Source of the DNA: an uncultured Ruminococcus sp.
GTDB lineage: Bacteria > Bacillota > Clostridia > Oscillospirales > Acutalibacteraceae
Assembly (NCBI GenBank): GCA_958403905.1
Contig: CATXZD010000010.1
Location: 36,537-100,536, forward strand
Length of the DNA: 64,000 nucleotides
Reading direction: 5' to 3'
Positions 60,251 to 64,000 of this stretch are shown in pieces. Numbering within the stretch: position 1 is the first letter of the stretch; each line of letters begins with the position of its first letter. Below the pieces are notes generated by a model, which was not told the origin of the DNA, searched no databases, and was given only the letters and a program-made list of their open reading frames with translations. Position numbers and translations under genes: made by a program.

Positions 60251-60670
60251 ATGAAAAAACTTGCATTATCCATCGTTGCGGTCCTTTTAGCACTCACCAC
60301 AGTATTTGGTCTTACCGCTTGCGGAGAGACACCCGAACAAAAACTTAAGAGTTACATTGAATCTGACACTGTTCAGAAGCAGCTCGAATCAATGACATCT
60401 TCATTTGAGTCAATGCTTGACATCGACGTTAAAGCTGAAGGTGAAAAGTTAGTATTTGATTTTACCTACAAAACTCAGCTTGATGACAGCACTCTTGATC
60501 TTATGAAGTCACAGTTAGAAACTTCGTTTAATTCCTTATCTTCCACATTTGAAAGCTTAGCTAATCAGATTAAGAAGGAAGTAGGAATTGAAAACGCAAC
60601 AGTTGTTATAAATATTAACAACGCTGACGGCAAAAATATTATAAATCTTGATTATAAGGCTACAGAATAA
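60251..60670 (+). CDS. Small lipoprotein (DUF4854-like)
   Basis: A 139-residue lipoprotein with lipobox 'LTAC' (Cys about residue 25). The remainder 'KLKSYIESDTVQKQLESM...GEKLVFDFTYK...KKEVGIENATVVININNADGKNI' resembles the DUF4854 family of small clostridial lipoproteins. AGGAG precedes ATG 60251. Its consensus promoter and strong terminator suggest abundant expression as a single gene. Function unknown. Confidence 0.75.
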   Translation: MKKLALSIVAVLLALTTVFGLTACGETPEQKLKSYIESDTVQKQLESMTSSFESMLDIDVKAEGEKLVFDFTYKTQLDDSTLDLMKSQLETSFNSLSSTFESLANQIKKEVGIENATVVININNADGKNIINLDYKATE

Positions 60671-60684
60671 TTTAAGCAAACCTT

Positions 60685-60716
60685 AACGGCTGCCAAAATC
60701 GGCAGCCGTTTTTTCT
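60685..60716 (+). terminator. Strong terminator of the lipoprotein gene
   Basis: AACGGCTGCC (60685-60694) pairs perfectly with GGCAGCCGTT (60701-60710), followed by TTTTC. Confidence 0.95.
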
Positions 60717-60726
60717 TGTAAACTCA

Positions 60727-60755
60727 TTGACTATACAAGCCGTATAGGATAAAAT
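60727..60755 (+). promoter_or_regulatory. Promoter of the MBOAT/DHHW operon
   Basis: TTGACT (60727-60732), 17-base spacer, TAAAAT (60750-60755). Confidence 0.75.
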
Positions 60756-60800
60756 AATAATTGTATATTTATATCAGAATATTTTTAGGAGGATACCCAC

Positions 60801-62195
60801 TTGGTATTTTCAAGCCTTGTATTTTTATTTGCGTATCTGCCTATAACGCTTTTGGCATACTATCTTGTGCCAAGGCAGGGCAGAAATATTTTTCTCTTCA
60901 TAATAAATCTTATTTTCTACGGCTGGGGCGAGCCTATGCTTGTTCTGCTTATGGTGTTCAACATCTTCTTCAACTACATCGGTGGATTTTTGGTTGACAA
61001 GTACCGCCAGGATAAAAAGAAGAAAAAGCTTTTTTTAATTCTTACCTGCGTGCTTGACATAGGTATTCTTGCGGTATTCAAATACACGGGAATGATAACA
61101 GAAACGCTTAATATGCTTCCGTTCTTAAATATTACCGAACTGCAAATAAGCCTGCCCATAGGCATAAGCTTCTATACGTTCCAGACAATGAGCTATGTAA
61201 TCGACGTTTACCGTGACGACGCTCCCGTTTCAAAAAACTTTGTTAATTTCGGAACGTATGTAGCGCTGTTTCCACAGCTTATTGCCGGTCCGATCGTCCG
61301 CTACAAGGACATTGCCTATCAGCTTACTAACCGCCGTGAAACGCTTGAGCAGTTCACAAAGGGCGTACTGCTGTTTATGGTGGGGCTCGGCAAAAAGGTA
61401 CTGATTGCAAATCAGATGGGCACACTGACCACCGCAATGTTTGCCACTACAGAAGAGAACGGCGTTATCGGAACGTGGGTTGGAATTATTGCATACACGT
61501 TTCAGATTTACTTTGACTTTTCGGGTTACTCCGACATGGCTTGCGGTTTGGGAAATATGCTCGGCTTTGAGTTTCTTAAAAACTTTAATTACCCGTACAT
61601 TGCAAAGTCGATTACCGATTTTTGGAGACGGTGGCACATTTCGCTGTCAACGTGGTTTAAGGAGTATGTTTACATTCCGCTGGGTGGCAACCGAAAGGGC
61701 ATTAAGCGGCAGATAATTAACCTGCTTATAGTCTGGGGACTTACAGGTCTTTGGCACGGTGCGGCATACAACTTTCTGCTTTGGGGACTTTACTACGGCT
61801 TACTGCTGATTCTTGAAAAATTTGTTCTCAAGCGTTTTCTTGAAAAACTCCCTGCTGTCTTACAGCACATATACACAATGTTCATTGTAATTATCGGTTG
61901 GGGGCTTTTCTATTTTACCGATATGTCACAGCTTGGTTCTTTCTTTGTTGATTTATTCAATTTTGGCAACGGACTATGCGGAGCGCAGGCTCTCACGCTG
62001 ATTTTGAATTATTTGCCGTTGCTCATTGTTGCGGCAATTGCAAGCACACCTATTGGTGCAAAGCTTTATTCACGCTTTTCAGATACAAGATATATATGGA
62101 TCTTGGAAACGTTATTCTGCATTGTAGTTTTGCTTATCAGCACAGCAAGCCTTGTTGACCAAAGCTACAATCCGTTCTTGTATTTCAGATTTTAA
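60801..62195 (+). CDS. MBOAT-family O-acyltransferase (AlgI/DltB-like)
   Basis: A 464-residue membrane protein with about ten helices. 'VFSSLVFLFAYLPITLLAYY' is the AlgI-type N-terminus, and 'DFWRRWHISLSTWFKEYVYIPLGGNRKG' and the catalytic His in 'GLTGLWHGAAYNFLLWG' are the MBOAT signatures. It moves acyl groups, usually acetyl, across the membrane for modification of a surface or secreted polysaccharide. TTG 60801 is the start, with AGGAGG eight bases upstream. It forms an operon with the DHHW protein 14 bases downstream. Confidence 0.93.
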   Translation: MVFSSLVFLFAYLPITLLAYYLVPRQGRNIFLFIINLIFYGWGEPMLVLLMVFNIFFNYIGGFLVDKYRQDKKKKKLFLILTCVLDIGILAVFKYTGMITETLNMLPFLNITELQISLPIGISFYTFQTMSYVIDVYRDDAPVSKNFVNFGTYVALFPQLIAGPIVRYKDIAYQLTNRRETLEQFTKGVLLFMVGLGKKVLIANQMGTLTTAMFATTEENGVIGTWVGIIAYTFQIYFDFSGYSDMACGLGNMLGFEFLKNFNYPYIAKSITDFWRRWHISLSTWFKEYVYIPLGGNRKGIKRQIINLLIVWGLTGLWHGAAYNFLLWGLYYGLLLILEKFVLKRFLEKLPAVLQHIYTMFIVIIGWGLFYFTDMSQLGSFFVDLFNFGNGLCGAQALTLILNYLPLLIVAAIASTPIGAKLYSRFSDTRYIWILETLFCIVVLLISTASLVDQSYNPFLYFRF

Positions 62196-62209
62196 AAAGG
62201 AGCAAAAAT

Positions 62210-63367
62210 ATGCATTTTAAAGATGACAAAAGCAGATACGGAAAATATGCTCCTGCATTCGTTTTTTTAATTTTCATATTCGGAATAGCTGTATGGTTTG
62301 TGCTTAATCCAAAATCAGAATACAGCTCATCCGAAAAGCGGTATCTTCAGCAATTTCCTGAAATTTCGGTTGACAAGGTTCTTGACGGATCATTTGGAAC
62401 AGAGTTTGAAAGCTACTTTGCCGATCAGTTTCCTGCTAGGAGCTTTTGGGTAGGCTTAAATGCCTATTACACTCTTGATACGGGTAACAACGGCGCAAAC
62501 GGCGTGTATAACTGCAATAACGGCTATCTTATCAACAAGCCTGTTTCAACGGACAATAAGCTTGAAAAGAACGTGAGCGCAATAGTTAAATTCAAAAATT
62601 CAATTGATGTGCCCGTAACGGTTATGTTCGCTCCGTCAACGGGTTATGTTGCCTACGATGTTCTGCCTGCTGTTCACGACAAGTACAACGATGACAATTA
62701 CTTTGAACAGACTTCAAAAACACTTAGCGAAAACGGAATTGAATTTACGGATTTGCGCAAAACCTTTAAGAAAGCTTATGCAGACGGCAATCAGCTTTAT
62801 TACAAAACCGACCACCACTGGACTACTCTCGGCGCATACACGGCTTATCAAAAGCTTTGCGAACAACTTAGCATTACTCCTGCTCCGAAAGAAAAGTTCG
62901 ATATAAAGAGCTACGGCGGATTTTACGGCACAACATATTCGACAAGCGGTTTCTGGTTTACACCGCCCGACAGCATTCAGATTTGGAACAATCCCGAAAA
63001 CACCGACAAAAATATTAAGGTTACAATTTCTGAGGGCACAGATACCGATGAATTCAGCTCAATGTATTTTTACAATCACCTTGAGGAGGACGACAAGTAC
63101 CCTGTATTTATTGACGGCAATCACGCCCTGACCGAAATTACAAACTCTAATGCAAAGGGCGGAACTATTTTGCTTGTAAAGGACAGCTTTTCGCACAGCC
63201 TTGCACCGTTCCTTGCCGAAAATTATAGCAAAATTATACTTGTTGATATGCGTTACTACAAGATGAGTGTTTCGCAGATTGTTGAGCAGGAAAAACCCGA
63301 GCAGGTTGTTTTCCTCTACGGTATAGACAATATCGCAACTGATACAGACCTCGTCTGGATAAAATAA
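62210..63367 (+). CDS. DHHW/AlgJ-like extracytoplasmic O-acetyltransferase partner
   Basis: A 385-residue protein with one N-terminal membrane anchor (about residues 14-33) and an SGNH-like extracellular domain. The diagnostic 'YYKTDHHWTTLGAY' (about residues 200-213) and 'LVKDSFSHSLAPFLAENY' (Ser block, about 325) match the DHHW/AlgJ/AlgX group, which complete O-acetylation begun by an adjacent MBOAT protein. GGAG precedes ATG 62210. The polysaccharide acceptor is not encoded nearby. Confidence 0.9.
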   Translation: MHFKDDKSRYGKYAPAFVFLIFIFGIAVWFVLNPKSEYSSSEKRYLQQFPEISVDKVLDGSFGTEFESYFADQFPARSFWVGLNAYYTLDTGNNGANGVYNCNNGYLINKPVSTDNKLEKNVSAIVKFKNSIDVPVTVMFAPSTGYVAYDVLPAVHDKYNDDNYFEQTSKTLSENGIEFTDLRKTFKKAYADGNQLYYKTDHHWTTLGAYTAYQKLCEQLSITPAPKEKFDIKSYGGFYGTTYSTSGFWFTPPDSIQIWNNPENTDKNIKVTISEGTDTDEFSSMYFYNHLEEDDKYPVFIDGNHALTEITNSNAKGGTILLVKDSFSHSLAPFLAENYSKIILVDMRYYKMSVSQIVEQEKPEQVVFLYGIDNIATDTDLVWIK

Positions 63368-63380
63368 AAACATGTTTAAA

Positions 63381-63425
63381 AACAGACCGCAGATTTAAAA
63401 AATGCGGCCTGTTTTTGTGTTTTTT
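63381..63425 (+). terminator. Terminator of the MBOAT/DHHW operon
   Basis: AACAGACCGCA (63381-63391) pairs with TGCGGCCTGTT (63403-63413) with one mismatch, followed by TTTGTGTTTTTT. Confidence 0.88.
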
Positions 63426-63495
63426 ATTACTTTCAATCGCATATATTAACTCAAGCATATCAGAAAATTCAGTTTTGTGCGACAAAGGATTAATA

Positions 63496-63588
63496 TTGAC
63501 TTTTTCTGTAGACTTTTATATAATATAATTGTAATATGTCATATATACAATTATTTAAATGAATAAAAACACCCTTACGGGTGCTTTT
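63496..63588 (+). ncRNA. Candidate short orphan transcript unit
   Basis: TTGACT (63496-63501), 17-base spacer, TATAAT (63519-63524) is a strong promoter with no credible gene behind it. The expected start (~63531) lies in an inverted pair, AATTGTA (63527-63533) and TACAATT (63546-63552). A short terminator, CACCC-TTAC-GGGTG followed by CTTTT (63570-63588), comes about 55 nt later. The open frame starting at 63559 runs through repeats and is not credible. Confidence 0.45.
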
Positions 63589-63950
63589 GGAGCGGATGAC
63601 GTATGCTTTTTATACGGAAAACTCCTGCCTCGTTTTTTGCGGTGTGTTGCTTTGGGTTTCCTTTCTTCTGCGCTCCTCGCTAAAAATGCTCCACCGGAGC
63701 ATTTTCTTTACGCTCGGCTTCGAGCCCCTATCCGCAAACCAAAAAAATGCACCCTTTCGGGTGCTTTTTGGAGCGGATGACGTATGCTTTTTATACGGAA
63801 AACTCCTGCCTCGTTTTTTGCGGTGTGTTGCTTTGGGTTTCCTTTCTTCTGCGCTCCTCGCTAAAAATGCTCCACCGGAGCATTTTCTTTACGCTCGGCT
63901 TCGAGCCCCTATCCGCAAACCAAAAAAATGCACCCTTTCGGGTGCTTTTT
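63589..63950. repeat. Two identical 181-bp tandem repeats abutting tRNA-Gly
   Basis: 63589-63769 and 63770-63950 are identical by eye, and the beginning of a third unit is the tRNA itself. Each unit starts with GGAGCGGATGACG, the reverse complement of the tRNA-Gly 3' terminus. It contains the hairpin AAAATGCTCC/GGAGCATTTT, and ends with a CACCC/GGGTG hairpin that serves as a minus-strand terminator. Apparent open frames through the repeat (ALGFLSSALLAKN...) are by-products. Confidence 0.9.
63917..63949 (-). terminator. Terminator of the tRNA-Gly gene
   Basis: On the minus strand AAAAAGCACCC, GAAA, GGGTGC and ATTTTTTTGG directly follow the CCA end: a tetraloop hairpin with a run of seven Ts. 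An identical copy lies at the end of the preceding repeat unit (63750-63769). Confidence 0.85.
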
Positions 63951-64000
63951 GGAGCGGATGACGGGGCTCGAACCCGCTACCTCCACCTTGGCAAGGTGGC
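63950..64000 (-). tRNA. tRNA-Gly (GCC), 3' part, cut by window end
   Basis: On the minus strand the sequence ends in CATCCGC-T-CCA, with an encoded CCA (63952-63950). Before it comes a T-arm containing GGTTCGAGCC and an anticodon arm CCACC-TTGCCAA-GGTGG with anticodon GCC at 63992-63990. The 5' acceptor strand (expected GCGGATG), D-arm and start lie beyond base 64000. Confidence 0.92.

Noticed and set aside
63589..63950. Tandem repeats as a possible CRISPR array
   Set aside because: Only two long adjacent units with no unique spacers; no cas genes in the window.
63559..63961. Open frames of 73 and 126 residues (…ALGFLSSALLAKNAPPEHF…) in two plus-strand frames
   Set aside because: They run straight through the 181-bp repeats and their terminator hairpins and into the antisense of the tRNA; no ribosome-binding site. 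By-products of the repeat.

Overview
The window looks like chromosome from a low-to-moderate GC, spore-forming anaerobic gut Firmicute of the Ruminococcus type (Oscillospiraceae/Ruminococcaceae). The pointers are a germination protease (gpr), a secreted papain-like protease carrying a dockerin, BspA-type leucine-rich-repeat proteins, a fermentative AdhE, a PduL phosphotransacylase, frequent TTG starts and near-consensus sigma-A promoters. Species cannot be fixed from sequence alone; a Ruminococcus bromii-like organism would fit but this is inference.

Layout. 1-7.2 kb: the conserved glmU-prs-pth-mfd order of Firmicutes, interrupted by a zinc-ribbon membrane protein. 7.3-13.2 kb: a PrsA-like foldase lipoprotein, a Pro/Glu/Thr-repeat membrane protein, an LRR lipoprotein and a strongly codon-biased adhE. 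13.4-15.1 kb: an AT-rich pair (secreted C39/C10-like cysteine peptidase plus a small anchored protein). 15.2-19.9 kb: monovalent cation transport (NhaP2-like antiporter; TrkA-TrkH). 20-22.8 kb: two XRE regulators divergent from a large LRR/BIG2 surface protein. 23.4-27.2 kb: a metal efflux block (SmtB/ArsR-type sensor with a clear operator, P1B-ATPase, then a CDF transporter). 27.3-32.8 kb: DegV, a DUF1540 protein, a CofE-like ligase, RecD2 and ComFC. 33.3-42.3 kb: MreB-like protein, dockerin protease, GPR, then a minus-strand block RqcH, RlmH, WalJ-like MBL, FluC and MurA. 43-47.8 kb: a lone DUF4143 ATPase and ilvB-ilvN-ilvC. 47.9-54.2 kb: UDG, a methyltransferase, PduL, an esterase, a MecA-like adaptor, a GH13 glucosidase, and QueT behind a preQ1-I-like riboswitch. 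54.3-63.4 kb: a transglutaminase lipoprotein, pyrK-pyrD, a DUF421 protein with a forespore-type promoter, an M23 peptidase, a small lipoprotein and an MBOAT/DHHW surface O-acylation pair. 63.5-64 kb: two identical 181-bp tandem repeats abutting the 3' end of a tRNA-Gly(GCC).

The most notable non-coding signals are: (1) the 181-bp tRNA-linked repeats, each carrying a copy of the tRNA 3' terminus, with an orphan strong promoter firing into them; (2) two ~425-bp MITE-like intergenic elements with related ends and shared internal modules, plus scattered fragments and hairpins ending in CCCTAC; (3) a perfect 13-bp inverted repeat around the DUF421 ribosome-binding site and start codon that overlaps a sigma-F/G-type promoter; (4) divergent queT/lipoprotein promoters whose -35 boxes abut, one predicting a leaderless mRNA; (5) an SmtB-type zinc operator. 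No CRISPR array, insertion-sequence transposase, rRNA or phage region was seen. All family assignments are from motif recognition by eye, with no database search.
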